Shown: positions 25,562 through 36,766, numbered from the stretch's first letter. The stretch: DNA of 64,000 nucleotides from Bradyrhizobium sp. ISRA430 (GCF_029909975.1 NZ_CP094516.1:3472001-3536000), one strand, 5' to 3'. Notes: a model not told the origin generated them from the letters alone. Numbers and translations: made by a program.

Positions 25562-26776
25562 ATGCACAAACTCTTCGCCGCAGTCGCGGCCGGTCTCGCC
25601 ATCGCCGCAACGGGCGGCACGGCGCAGGCGCAGATTTCCGACGACGTCGTCAAGATCGGCGTGCTCACGGACATGTCGAGCCTCTATGCGGACGCCACCG
25701 GCAAGGGCTCGCTCGCCGCCGTGGAGATGGCGGTTGCCGACTACGGTGGCAAGGTCGCCGGAAAGCCGGTCGCGGTGGTCGCGGCCGACCACCAGAACAA
25801 GCCGGACGTCGGCGTCAATATCGCCCGCAACTGGTACGACAACGACAAGGTCGACGCGATCTTCGACGTGCCCACCTCGTCGGTGGCGCTGCCCATCTCG
25901 GCGCTGACGCGCGAAAAGAACAAGATCAACATCAATTCCGGCGGCGGCTCGTCCGACATCACCGGCGCCCAATGCTCGCCCAACACGGTGCACTGGACCT
26001 ATGACACCTATGCACTGTCGAACGTCGCCGGCAAGGCGATGGTCAAGCGCGGCGAGGACACCTGGTTCTTCGTCACCGCCGACTACGCCTTCGGCATGGC
26101 GCTGGAGCGCGACGCCGCCAACGTTGTGAAGGAGAGCGGCGGCAAGGTGCTCGGCGACGTACGTCATCCGCTCAACTCGTCCGACTTCTCCTCCTTCCTG
26201 CTCCAGGCCCAGGCCTCCAAGGCCAAGGTGGTCGCGCTGGCCAATGCCGGCGGCGACACCACCAACGCGCTGAAACAGGCGGCCGAGTTCGGCCTGACGC
26301 AAGGCGGCCAGAAGATGATCGCGCTTCTGCAGGAGATCACCGACACGCATTCGCTCGGCATCAAGGCGACGCAAGGGCTGATCGTCACCGACGCGTTCTA
26401 CTGGGACATGAACGACGAGACGCGGGCCTTCTCCAAGCGCTTCAACGAGAAGGTCGGACATATGCCGACCATGATCCAGGCCGGCCTGTATTCGGCGACG
26501 ATGCACTATCTGAAGGCGATCGACGCCATCAAGACCGACGAGGCACCCAAGGTGATGGCGCAGATGCGCTCGACGCCGATCAACGACTTCTTCGCCAAGA
26601 ACGGCAAGATCCGCATCGACGGCCGCATGGTCCACGACATGTATCTGTTCGAGGTGAAGAAGCCCGAGGAGTCCAAGGGTGAGTGGGATCTCTACAAGCA
26701 GATCGCCACCGTGCCCGGCGACGAGGCATTCCGCCCGCTCGACAAGGGTGGCTGCCCGCTGGTGAACGGGCATTGA
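25562..26776 (+). CDS. Branched-chain amino-acid-type ABC substrate-binding protein (orphan)
   Basis: 404 residues. A signal peptide (about 1-23, cleaved after AQA) is followed by a type I periplasmic-binding fold of the Peripla_BP_6/LivK family: VVKIGVLTDMSSLYADATGKG, AADHQNKPDVGVNIARNWYD, SGGGSSDITGAQCSPNTVHW, FVTADYAFG, ALANAGGDTTNALKQAAEFG. These proteins deliver amino acids, urea, aromatic acids or similar compounds to an ABC permease. Start ATG follows AAGGGAGAACAACC. No permease or ATPase gene is adjacent, so it is an orphan; ligand unknown. Confidence 0.9.
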   Translation: MHKLFAAVAAGLAIAATGGTAQAQISDDVVKIGVLTDMSSLYADATGKGSLAAVEMAVADYGGKVAGKPVAVVAADHQNKPDVGVNIARNWYDNDKVDAIFDVPTSSVALPISALTREKNKININSGGGSSDITGAQCSPNTVHWTYDTYALSNVAGKAMVKRGEDTWFFVTADYAFGMALERDAANVVKESGGKVLGDVRHPLNSSDFSSFLLQAQASKAKVVALANAGGDTTNALKQAAEFGLTQGGQKMIALLQEITDTHSLGIKATQGLIVTDAFYWDMNDETRAFSKRFNEKVGHMPTMIQAGLYSATMHYLKAIDAIKTDEAPKVMAQMRSTPINDFFAKNGKIRIDGRMVHDMYLFEVKKPEESKGEWDLYKQIATVPGDEAFRPLDKGGCPLVNGH

Positions 26777-26792
26777 GTGAAGGATAATTCTC

Positions 26793-26880
26793 AGTCATTG
26801 CGAGCGAAGCGAAGCAATCCAGAAATGCATCCGCGGAAATAACTCTGGATTGCTTCGTCGCTTCGCTCCTCGCAATGACG
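26793..26880. repeat. Palindromic intergenic repeat, family B (degenerate copy)
   Basis: Same family as 12136-12215: TCATTGCGAGCGAAGCGAAG and later TCTGGATTGCTTCG with CGCAATGACG end. The arms are imperfect owing to small insertions (CGTCGCTTCGCTCCTCGC). It lies just after the substrate-binding protein gene. Confidence 0.85.
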
Positions 26881-26896
26881 AAGAGACACGATCGCG

Positions 26897-26915
26897 CGCC
26901 CGGTGAAACCGGGCG
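26897..26915. terminator. Hairpin after the substrate-binding protein gene
   Basis: Perfect 8-bp stem CGCCCGGT / ACCGGGCG with a GAA loop, followed on the + strand by TGCTTGGTTTTGG. It lies between two convergent genes and could end transcription in either direction. Confidence 0.55.
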
Positions 26916-26945
26916 TGCTTGGTTTTGGCGATCAGCCGAGCCGCA

Positions 26946-27470
26946 TTACTCCGAGTACTTGAACTCGGGCATGTTCTTCAGATCGTCCTTGCTCGCGTTG
27001 AACACGGCGTGATCCGGATACCACTTCGACGACTTGGCCGGAGCCGCAGCGGTCTTGTCGGTGCCGGTTGCAGCGCCCGTCGTCGTGGAGGCCGGGGGCT
27101 TGGCACCAGTCGGGCTCGTGCCGGTGCCGGTGTTGTAGGCCACGGCCTCTTCGGAGAACTTCAGCTTCTCGTAGGGTATGGCGACCAGATGCTCGCCCAT
27201 GCCGAGGAAGCCGCCGACGCCGATCACGGCCATCTTGATGGCGCCGCTCTTGTCCATCAGCAGGTCGTTGATCGAGCCGATGTTCTCGTTGGAGTCGTTA
27301 TAGACCCTCAGGCCTGCCATCTTCGATGCACGCCACTCGTTCGACGCCGATGTGGTCGTCGCGGACGCAGTCGGAGCCTTGTCGCCGGTGGCGGTCGGCG
27401 ATTGTGCAAACGCGACGGTCGCAAGCAACGCGGTCCCGGCGAGGCCGGCCGCGATCGATTTGATCAACAT
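26946..27470 (-). CDS. Exported PRC-barrel domain protein
   Basis: 174 residues with a signal peptide (LIKSIAAGLAGTALLATVAFA, cleaved near residue 23). A Thr/Ala/Ser-rich stretch follows, then a PRC-barrel (about 45-110): WRASKMAGLRVYNDSNENIG, INDLLMDKSGAIKMAVIGVG, GMGEHLVAIPYEKLKF. A low-complexity linker (TGTGTSPTGAKPPASTTTG) and a short conserved tail (WYPDHAVFNASKDDLKNM) complete it. Common in rhizobia as a stress-induced periplasmic protein; molecular role unknown. Start has GGAGAGGACAC upstream. Confidence 0.85.
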   Translation of the reverse strand: MLIKSIAAGLAGTALLATVAFAQSPTATGDKAPTASATTTSASNEWRASKMAGLRVYNDSNENIGSINDLLMDKSGAIKMAVIGVGGFLGMGEHLVAIPYEKLKFSEEAVAYNTGTGTSPTGAKPPASTTTGAATGTDKTAAAPAKSSKWYPDHAVFNASKDDLKNMPEFKYSE

Positions 27471-27690
27471 GTGTCCTCTCCTTCAGCAAGAAAACTCGTG
27501 TGGAGAAAACAGCCTTGCGCAGTCGCAGTTCCGAACGTGCGGCAATTTCGTCGCATGCACTGTCATTTGCCGCTGCGTTGCGATGAAAGTTCCTGTGTCT
27601 TGAACGTTCGTGACGCACGGTTCCCCGACGATCATGCGCCCTGGGAAGAAGCGAGATCGCGGCGAGGAACGCCGACCTGCGTCGCTCAGG

Positions 27691-28257
27691 TCAGCTCTTG
27701 TAGTCGATCAGCAGTGCGGAGAATTGCGAGCCGTTCGACGAGCTGGTCGCGTTGCCGGAGGCGCCGTAGGACGATGTCGATGACTGCGCCTGCTGCAGCG
27801 CCTGGAGAAATTGCTGGAGGATCTCGGCCGTGGTCTGGTCGCTTGAGGTGCCGCTCGTCGAGTCCGTGGACGAGGACTGGTCGGAGGAGCCGTCATCCGA
27901 CGGCGGCGGGCCGGGCGGCGGAGCGCCGGCGCCTTGCGGGCCCTTGGCGAAGGCAGCCTCGAACACGCCCTTGAGTTCGTCGGCCTGGTCCGAGGTCAGC
28001 GTCCCGTTCGACACCTCATTGGAGATGAGGTCGTCGATCTTCGACTTCATCTCGTCCTTCGACGGCCGCGTGCCGCTGGACTCGTCGCTGCCGCGGCTCT
28101 GCTGCAGCGCCGTGTCGATGTCGTTGAGCGCCGTCGAGAGTGCGGACTGATCCGACGACGAGATCGTGCCGGCGGAGACTTCCGATTGCAATTCCTGCTG
28201 TAGCCGCTGTAGCGGCGACTGGTAGCTGCTGCTTGCGAGCGACGAGATCGTGCTCAT
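27691..28257 (-). CDS. Ser/Gln-rich protein of unknown function
   Basis: 188 residues from MSTISSLASSSYQSPL; the ATG at 28257 has CCGGAGCC upstream, and a longer frame to 28407 looks non-coding. Helical heptad-like N-terminal half (LQRLQQELQSEVSAGTISSS, DQSALSTALNDIDTALQQ), an acid-Ser region, a conserved-looking LISNEVSNGTLTSDQADELK segment repeated in style with SAGTISSSDQSAL, then Pro/Gly/Ser disorder and a short C-terminal helix. The two xxGTxxSxxxxxL segments are like EF-hand-related calcium-binding repeats in other bacterial secreted proteins, but the loop acids are not clear. Unknown. Confidence 0.6.
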   Translation of the reverse strand: MSTISSLASSSYQSPLQRLQQELQSEVSAGTISSSDQSALSTALNDIDTALQQSRGSDESSGTRPSKDEMKSKIDDLISNEVSNGTLTSDQADELKGVFEAAFAKGPQGAGAPPPGPPPSDDGSSDQSSSTDSTSGTSSDQTTAEILQQFLQALQQAQSSTSSYGASGNATSSSNGSQFSALLIDYKS

Positions 28258-28436
28258 GATGGCTCCGGGGTTTCTACGGTATCTTGCGCGACGGCTTGAC
28301 GGTATGGTTAACGGTCTTAACGAGATCTTGCCGGTCACCGGCCAGGCTGTTGCCGGGTGTTGCGAGCAGGCCAGCCGGAAACAAACTGAAACAAAAATCT
28401 TCGCCATTCGGCCCGAATCTTGGACAAACAGAGGAC

Positions 28437-29207
28437 ATGGCCATTCCCTCGCCCAACATCCTGGTCGTCGAGGACGACCGCGAAACCCGGACGTTGATTG
28501 CGAAGTACCTGCGCAACAACGCCTGCAACGTCACCGCCGTCAGCGACGGCCGCGAGATGTCGCGCGCCATGGCCGACCACCGCGTCGACCTCATCATCCT
28601 CGACGTCATGCTGCCCGGCGAGGACGGCCTCAGCCTGTGCCGCAAGGTGCGCTCGGAGGCGCAGACGCCGATCATCATGCTGACCGCGCGCGGCGAGGAC
28701 GTCGATCGCATCGTCGGCCTCGAGATGGGCGCCGACGACTACCTGCCGAAGCCGTTCAATCCGCGCGAGCTGCTCGCCCGCATCAACGCGGTGCTGCGCC
28801 GCCAGGCGGCGGCCCAGGCCGCAAGCTCGATCGAAGGCGCAAGCACGCTGACTTTCGAGGGCTGGCGCATCGACCTGCGCCTGCGCGAACTACGCAATCC
28901 CGAGGGCGCGCGCGTCGCGGTGACCAGCGCCGAGTTTGACCTGCTCAGGACATTCTGCGAGCGGCCCGGCCGCGTGCTCTCGCGCGACAGCCTGCTCGAC
29001 CTCACACAGGGGCGCAACACCGGTTCGTTCGAGCGCTCCATCGACGTGCTGGTCAGTCGCATCCGCCGCAAGATCGAGCCCAATCCGCAGGACCCGACCA
29101 TCATCAAGACGGTCCGCTCCGGCGGCTATTTGTTCACGCCAAGAACTGAAGCAATAAGAACTGAAGCAATGCGAACGGAAGCGGTCACGACGCCCCTGAG
29201 CAACTAA
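28437..29207 (+). CDS. OmpR-family response regulator
   Basis: 256 residues from MAIPSPNILVVEDDRET (ATG at 28437 with AGAGGAC upstream; the longer frame to 28284 is spurious). Receiver domain 7-122 with acidic pair E12/D13-D14, phospho-acceptor Asp56 in LIILDVMLPGEDG, Thr in MLTARG and Lys in YLPKPF. Winged-helix DNA-binding domain about 145-240 (SAEFDLLRTFCERPGRVLSR, RSIDVLVSRIRRKIE, IKTVRSGGYLF). The C terminus has three tandem RTEA-type pentapeptides encoded by a 15-base repeat (29142-29186). Operon with the histidine kinase 14 bases downstream. Confidence 0.93.
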   Translation: MAIPSPNILVVEDDRETRTLIAKYLRNNACNVTAVSDGREMSRAMADHRVDLIILDVMLPGEDGLSLCRKVRSEAQTPIIMLTARGEDVDRIVGLEMGADDYLPKPFNPRELLARINAVLRRQAAAQAASSIEGASTLTFEGWRIDLRLRELRNPEGARVAVTSAEFDLLRTFCERPGRVLSRDSLLDLTQGRNTGSFERSIDVLVSRIRRKIEPNPQDPTIIKTVRSGGYLFTPRTEAIRTEAMRTEAVTTPLSN

Positions 29208-29221
29208 AGGGAACGTCGGCC

Positions 29222-30547
29222 ATGAATCCGTTCGGGTTCTTCCACCTCAAGGGTATCGGCGGACAGATCGCCGCGCTCGTCCTGGCTTCGACGGTTGCGC
29301 TCCATCTCGTCGTCACCACCGCCTTCCTGATCAGCCGTCCGGACCGCCCCGACACGCCGCCCGACGGCGGCCATCAGCTTGCGGACGCCGCGCTGCTGCT
29401 CGCGTCCGCAAGCGGGAGCGAGCGGCCGCGCCTCATGAGCGATCTCACACGCGCGTTCCCCAGGCTCGGCATCGAGACGGTGGCGCCCGGCACGGCGAGG
29501 ATAGTCGAGGACAGCGAAAGTGCGCACCTGCACGGAATGCGCCGTCATCTCGGTCGTGCCTACAAGGTGGTGCAACTCGCCCCGGACGGCGGCATGCATC
29601 GCGTCGGCGTGGAGCTACCCGACGGCACCATGATCGCGGGCCGCGTCGACAACGGTCCGCGGCCGTGGTTCTGGGGCGGGCCGTGGCTGATGACGCTGAT
29701 GACCGCCTTCATCTGCGTCACCGTGCTCGGGCTGTGGGCGGCGCGTGCGCTGGCGACCCCGCTGTCGTCCTTCGCCAAGGCCGCCGAGAATTTCAGCCTG
29801 GACGGGACGTCCGAGCCGCTGCCCGAGCGCGGCCCCGAGGAGATCCGCCAGGTCGCGCGCGCGCTCAACCGCATGCATGAGCGGATCGCACGGCTGATGT
29901 CCGATCGCACCCGGATGCTGGCGGCGATCAGCCACGATCTGCGCACCCCGATCACGCGCTTACGGCTGCGCGCCGAGTTCATCGAGGACGAAGGCAACCG
30001 CAAGCGCATGCTGATCGATCTCGACCAGATGCGCTCGATGCTGGAGTCCGTGCTGTCGCTGCTGCGCAACGACCGCAAGGTCGAGGCGGTGACGCTGGTC
30101 GACGTCGCGAGCACGCTGCAGCTCATCGCTGACCAGTTCGGCGACATGGGCCACGTCGTGCATTATGACGGCCCGGCATCGGCAACCGCCGCGGCACGTC
30201 CCGACGACCTCCACCGCGGCATCACCAACCTCGTCGAGAATGCGGTGCGCTTCGGCGCCGAAGTGACGATCCGGCTCGATGTCGAGAGCACCCTTTTCAG
30301 GATCGATGTCGAGGACGACGGCCCCGGCATTTCGGATGCGCGCAAGCAGGAGATGCTGGAGCCGTTCGTGCGCGGCGACGACGCGCGCACCATGGACGAC
30401 TCGACCGGGTTCGGGCTTGGCCTGTCGATTGCGCGCGCGATCGCGCTCGCGCATGGCGGCGAGCTGTCACTGCACGATCGCGATCCGCACGGGCTGATCG
30501 TGCGGATTCAATTGCCGATGTGGCAGCAGCCGCGGCTCGCGGCGTAA
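29222..30547 (+). CDS. EnvZ-type sensor histidine kinase
   Basis: 441 residues. First membrane span about 15-37, periplasmic sensor region about 40-148, second span about 151-175, HAMP about 176-228 (LATPLSSFAKAAENFS), HisKA with AAISHDLRTPITRLRLR (phospho-acceptor His238), and HATPase with N-box TNLVENAVRF (Asn340), G1 DDGPGI (365-370) and G2 GFGLGL (396-401). It senses an unknown envelope signal and phosphorylates the response regulator encoded just upstream. The periplasmic part has no recognised sensor domain. Start ATG follows GGAACGTCGGCC. Confidence 0.93.
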   Translation: MNPFGFFHLKGIGGQIAALVLASTVALHLVVTTAFLISRPDRPDTPPDGGHQLADAALLLASASGSERPRLMSDLTRAFPRLGIETVAPGTARIVEDSESAHLHGMRRHLGRAYKVVQLAPDGGMHRVGVELPDGTMIAGRVDNGPRPWFWGGPWLMTLMTAFICVTVLGLWAARALATPLSSFAKAAENFSLDGTSEPLPERGPEEIRQVARALNRMHERIARLMSDRTRMLAAISHDLRTPITRLRLRAEFIEDEGNRKRMLIDLDQMRSMLESVLSLLRNDRKVEAVTLVDVASTLQLIADQFGDMGHVVHYDGPASATAAARPDDLHRGITNLVENAVRFGAEVTIRLDVESTLFRIDVEDDGPGISDARKQEMLEPFVRGDDARTMDDSTGFGLGLSIARAIALAHGGELSLHDRDPHGLIVRIQLPMWQQPRLAA

Positions 30548-30555
30548 GGAGCAGC

Positions 30556-30756
30556 TTAAGCGGCGAGCGGCGGATGCTCGACCGCGTGGTGATCGTAGAT
30601 CGCCACCGCCTCGAAGCGATAGCCGCAGACGTTGCACTTCCAGAGATAGGAAACGCGCCCTTCGCCCGGCTCGATCCAGTCCGGAAACGGGATCGGCGTG
30701 CCGCACTGTGCACAGGGGTTCTGCTTGGGGATGTCGCCGATGTCTGCTCTTGTCAT
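30556..30756 (-). CDS. Small zinc-ribbon protein
   Basis: 66 residues with two CxxC knuckles, CAQCG (residues 15-19) and CNVCG (41-45), the spacing of a zinc ribbon, followed by YRFEAVAIYDHHAVEHPP, which contains extra histidines. Start ATG has a strong GGGAGGAC site. It lies tail to tail with the histidine kinase gene, 8 bases from its stop. Function unknown; it may bind nucleic acid or protein. Confidence 0.75.
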   Translation of the reverse strand: MTRADIGDIPKQNPCAQCGTPIPFPDWIEPGEGRVSYLWKCNVCGYRFEAVAIYDHHAVEHPPLAA

Positions 30757-30823
30757 GGACGTCCTCCCGTATTGCTGATCTCAACTACTCGTTTTTGGGC
30801 GGATGCGCGACCAGACAGGCCTG

Positions 30824-30871
30824 CTGTCGCGTAACGCGCTCCGCCGTCTGTCGCGTAACGCGCTCCGCCGT
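30824..30871. repeat. Perfect tandem duplication of a 24-bp unit
   Basis: Two identical copies (30824-30847 and 30848-30871) each beginning CTGTCGCGTAACGCGCTCCG. They lie in the space between the divergent zinc-ribbon and lytic transglycosylase genes, just upstream of a TAACAT-GGTTTAAG region that may be promoter. The unit contains the GCGTAACGC inverted repeat and could be a duplicated binding site. Confidence 0.8.
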
Positions 30872-31010
30872 CCGCACCCTTAACATAGGTTTAAGTCGTA
30901 AAAACGACGAACCGGCCAAAATCGCCCGATCGGGACGTTTCGCCACATCATCGCCGCGTTCCCGCGGCCTAACGCCCGGGCGCAGGTTCATTGTGCCGAG
31001 GAACGTTTCG

Positions 31011-31553
31011 ATGAAAATTTTTTATATTGCTGCGCTCGCGGCGGCCGGATTGATGCTGGCGCAGACGGCAAATGCCGGTGAAAGCGAATACGCCGAGATG
31101 GTCGCAGCGCATGCCCGCGCCAATGGCGTGCCGGAAGCGCTGGTGCACCGCGTCATCATGCGCGAGAGCCGGTATCAGCCGAGCCTAATCGGCCGCGGCG
31201 GCACGATCGGGCTAATGCAGATCAAGCTCGCGACCGCCCGCGGGGTCGGCTACACCGGCGATGCCGCCGGCCTGCGCGACCCCAACACCAATCTCACCTA
31301 CGCCGTAAAATATCTCGCAGGTGCCTATCACGCCGCCAATGGCGATCACGCGCGAGCCATTCGTTATTATGCAGGCGGCTATTACTATGCCGCAAAGCGG
31401 CAGCGGCAAGACCAACACCAGCAGGTGGTGCAACAGGCGAGCAGCGAGACCCTGCTCGAGCCGAACGGCAATCCGCAGCCGATGTTCGGCGCGCCGCCGC
31501 ACCGGAAGCTGGCGCAGGGCGTGCGCAACGCGCGGGCGCAGGAGCTGAAGTAA
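31011..31553 (+). CDS. Lytic transglycosylase, SLT domain
   Basis: 180 residues from MKIFYIAALAAAGLMLAQT (signal peptide cleaved after ANA, near residue 22); the longer frame to 30708 is spurious. SLT domain about 25-125: ANGVPEALVHRVIMRESRYQ with the catalytic Glu in MRES, GGTIGLMQIKLATARGVGYTG, NLTYAVKYLAGAYHAANGD and AIRYYAGGYYY. It cleaves peptidoglycan glycan strands in the periplasm. The C-terminal 50 residues are a Gln-rich disordered tail. GGA lies 9 bases before the ATG. Confidence 0.9.
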   Translation: MKIFYIAALAAAGLMLAQTANAGESEYAEMVAAHARANGVPEALVHRVIMRESRYQPSLIGRGGTIGLMQIKLATARGVGYTGDAAGLRDPNTNLTYAVKYLAGAYHAANGDHARAIRYYAGGYYYAAKRQRQDQHQQVVQQASSETLLEPNGNPQPMFGAPPHRKLAQGVRNARAQELK

Positions 31554-31720
31554 CCTTCGTCTCGCGGACGCGCTACAGCGTTCCCGGCGATGCGAAGCAT
31601 CGTCCGGTGCGCTGCTACGCCATCAACAAAACAATTAGCCCGGCTCAGCAGCGCACCACGCCGCGCAAAGCGGCGCGGCCAGCGCTGCGACCGGGGCACG
31701 AGAGGTTCCCGTCAAGTGCG
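31554..31720. other. Non-coding stretch before the thiamine operon promoter
   Basis: I see no gene. It is rich in short inverted repeats (GCGATGCGAAGCATCG at 31588-31603) of the mosaic-palindrome type. Confidence 0.5.
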
Positions 31721-31748
31721 TTGACACAGGCCGTCACTGGCATACATT
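31721..31748 (+). promoter_or_regulatory. Predicted sigma-70 promoter of the thiamine operon
   Basis: TTGACA (31721-31726), 16 bases, then TACATT (31743-31748). Transcription would begin just before the TPP riboswitch. Confidence 0.6.
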
Positions 31749-31754
31749 AGAGCC

Positions 31755-31862
31755 GTTCCGAGGGGTGCTCCGAGGAGGAGCTGAGATACCGCTAAATGGG
31801 CAAATCCGCCCAGGACCGCGGTGACCCTTTGAACCTGATCCGGGTCATGCCGGCGAAGGGAC
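31755..31862 (+). ncRNA. TPP riboswitch (THI element)
   Basis: All the conserved blocks are present: GAGGGGTGCTCCGAGGAG, CTGAGATACCGC, GACCCTTTGAACCTGATC and CCGGGTCATGCCGGCGAAGGGA. Closing helix P1 pairs GTTCC (31755-31759) with GGGAC (31858-31862). The latter is also the Shine-Dalgarno of thiO, whose ATG begins at 31867, so TPP binding would hide the ribosome site: translational control. No separate terminator hairpin is visible. Confidence 0.95.
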
Positions 31863-31866
31863 AGGG

Positions 31867-32877
31867 ATGTACCAGACCACCAAGCGACCGGATTCTCCGG
31901 TATCCATCATCGGCGCAGGCATTGCTGGAGCTTGGCAGGCGCTTTTGTTCGCGCAGGCCGGCCACACCGTGACTCTACACGAGCGCGGTGACGCCGGGAT
32001 GACCGACTCCACCAGCCATTGGGCCGGCGGCATGCTCGCACCCTATTGCGAGGCGGAGGTCGCCGAGCCCATCATCAGCCGGCTCGGCCTGCGCGCCCTC
32101 GATATCTGGCGGCGCGAACTGCCGGACACTCCGTTCAACGGCTCCCTCGTCGTGGCGCATCCGCGCGAGCGCAACGATTTCGAGCGCTTTGCGCGGATGA
32201 CCGAGGGCCATCGGCGGCTCGATGCCGCCGGCCTCGCCGCGCTCGAGCCATCACTCGAGGGCCGCTTCCGCGAGGCGCTGTTCTTCCCGACCGAGGGCCA
32301 TGTCGAGCCGCGCCGGGTGCTGCCAAAACTGCACGAGCGCATCCGCGCCGCCGGCGGCACTATCAGGTTTTCCAGCGACGTCAGCAGCAAAGATCTCGAC
32401 GGCATCGTGATCGACTGCCGCGGCCTCGCCGCGCGCGAGGAACAATCGGAGCTGCGCGGCGTCAAGGGCGAGATGATCCTGATCGAGACCAGCGAGGTGC
32501 AGCTTGCGCGCCCCGTGCGGCTGATCCATCCGCGCTGGCCGCTCTACGTCATTCCGCGCGAGGACAACCTGTTCATGCTTGGCGCAACCTCGATCGAGGC
32601 CGAGGACACCGGCGTCAGCGTGCGCTCCGCGCTGGAGCTGCTCGGCGCGGCCTATGCGGTGCATCCGGCCTTCGGCGAGGCCCGCATCGTCGAATTCGGC
32701 TCCGGCCTTCGCCCCGCCTATCCTGACAACCTGCCGCGCATTGGTGTTCGCGGCGACAGGATCGCGATCAACGGGCTCTACCGCCACGGCTTCCTGATCG
32801 CACCGGCGCTAGCCGAACTGACGCTCGCCTATGTCGAGCGCGGCCAGATCGACAATGAGGTGATGCAATGCGGGTGA
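31867..32877 (+). CDS. thiO: Glycine oxidase ThiO
   Basis: 336 residues. FAD-dependent oxidase that makes iminoglycine (dehydroglycine) for the thiazole ring of thiamine. N-terminal Rossmann motif IIGAGIAGAWQA (about 14-25) and ATP-independent DAO-type pattern: SHWAGGMLAPYCEAE, FFPTEGHVEPRR, YVIPREDNLFMLGATSIE, SGLRPAYPDNLPRIG and GLYRHGFLIAPALA. First gene after the TPP riboswitch; thiS follows 7 bases after its stop, so translation is likely coupled. Confidence 0.92.
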   Translation: MYQTTKRPDSPVSIIGAGIAGAWQALLFAQAGHTVTLHERGDAGMTDSTSHWAGGMLAPYCEAEVAEPIISRLGLRALDIWRRELPDTPFNGSLVVAHPRERNDFERFARMTEGHRRLDAAGLAALEPSLEGRFREALFFPTEGHVEPRRVLPKLHERIRAAGGTIRFSSDVSSKDLDGIVIDCRGLAAREEQSELRGVKGEMILIETSEVQLARPVRLIHPRWPLYVIPREDNLFMLGATSIEAEDTGVSVRSALELLGAAYAVHPAFGEARIVEFGSGLRPAYPDNLPRIGVRGDRIAINGLYRHGFLIAPALAELTLAYVERGQIDNEVMQCG

Positions 32878-32884
32878 TCGTCCA

Positions 32885-33082
32885 ATGCGTTTGATAATCA
32901 ACGGCGAGCAACGCGAGGTGACTTCTGCAAGCGTGGACGCGCTACTGGCCGAGCTCGACTACGAAGGCACGCATTTCGCGATCGCGCTGAACTACGATGT
33001 GGTCCCGAAAAGCCGCTGGGCCGAGACAGAGCTCAAGGCCGGCGACGAGATCGAGATCATCACGCCGCGGCAAGGAGGGTGA
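32885..33082 (+). CDS. thiS: Sulfur carrier protein ThiS
   Basis: 65 residues, ubiquitin-like fold: MRLIINGEQREV start, FAIALNYDVVPKS and ending ITPRQGG with the C-terminal Gly-Gly that is activated and converted to thiocarboxylate to donate sulfur for the thiazole. It lies between thiO and a 99-bp repeat that precedes thiG. No thiF is present in this operon; activation must use a thiF/moeB homologue elsewhere. Confidence 0.92.
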   Translation: MRLIINGEQREVTSASVDALLAELDYEGTHFAIALNYDVVPKSRWAETELKAGDEIEIITPRQGG

Positions 33083-33137
33083 GGTGATGAGCGTACACAC
33101 TCTCCCCACGTCGCTCGCGCAGGCCACATACTCCGGC

Positions 33138-33236
33138 GTCATCGCCCGGCTTGACCGGGCGATCCAGTACGCCGCGGCTTCTCCGTATTACGGTACGGCC
33201 TCTGGAATACTGGATCCCCGCTTTCGCGGGGATGAC
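33138..33236 (+). repeat. 99-bp direct repeat in the thi operon, copy 1 (family A)
   Basis: Starts GTCATCGCCCGGCTTGACCG and ends CGGGGATGAC. It differs at two positions from the copy at 34717-34815, in the same orientation. Internal hairpins include CGCCCGGC-TTGA-CCGGGCG and the CCCCGC-TTTC-GCGGGG hairpin. It separates thiS from thiG. Confidence 0.95.
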
Positions 33237-33310
33237 TGCTCCAATTGCAGCGACACCAACCGTCACGCGTTCGTGGGGATGACAGCGACATTTGAGGAGA
33301 CACCTCGAAC

Positions 33311-34079
33311 ATGGTGACCTTCTACGGCAAGCAATTCGCCTCCCGCCTCCTGATCGGCAGCGCGCTGTATCCCTCGCCGGCGATCATGCAGGCGGCGATC
33401 CGCGCATCTGGCGCCGGCATCGTCACGGTATCGCTGCGGCGCGAAGCGGCCGGCGGCAAGACCGGGGACGCCTTCTGGAATCTGATCCGTGAGCTCGACG
33501 TCGCCGTGCTGCCGAACACCGCCGGCTGCCGCAGCGTGCGCGAGGCGGTGACGACGGCAAAGCTCGCGCGCGAACTGTTTGCTACGTCCTGGATCAAGCT
33601 CGAGGTGATCGCCGACAACGACACGCTGCAGCCCGATGTCGTTGGCCTCGTCGAAGCCGCCACCATCCTGATCAAGGACGGCTTTGAGGTGTTCCCCTAT
33701 TGCACCGAGGATCTCTCGGTCGCAAATCGCCTCGTCGATGCCGGCTGCAAGGTGGTGATGCCATGGGCCGCGCCAATCGGCTCGGCCCGCGGCATCACCA
33801 ACCGCGATGCGCTGAAGCTTCTGCGCGAGCGGCTGCCGGATATCACGCTGGTGGTCGATGCCGGTCTCGGCGCGCCCAGCCACGCGGCGCAGGCGCTCGA
33901 GCTCGGCTACGACGCCGTGCTGCTCAACACCGCAATCGCAAAGGCCGCCGATCCCGTCGCGATGGCCAATGCCTTCCGTCTCGGCGTCGAGGCCGGCCGC
34001 ACTGCTTACGAGGCCGGGCTGATGGACGCCCGCGACTTCGCCTCCCCCTCCACCCCTGTCGTTGGGACCCCGTTCTGGC

Positions 34080-34093
<14 letters not shown>
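33311..34093 (+). CDS. thiG: Thiazole synthase ThiG
   Basis: 260 residues, TIM barrel. Catalytic Schiff-base Lys96 in [11 protein letters not shown]; other family blocks are [71 protein letters not shown] and [18 protein letters not shown]. It condenses DXP, dehydroglycine and ThiS thiocarboxylate to the thiazole phosphate. Start ATG follows GGAGACACCTCGAAC. It overlaps thiE by 14 bases. Confidence 0.95.
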
Positions 34094-36765
<2,672 letters not shown>

Positions 36766-36766
36766 G

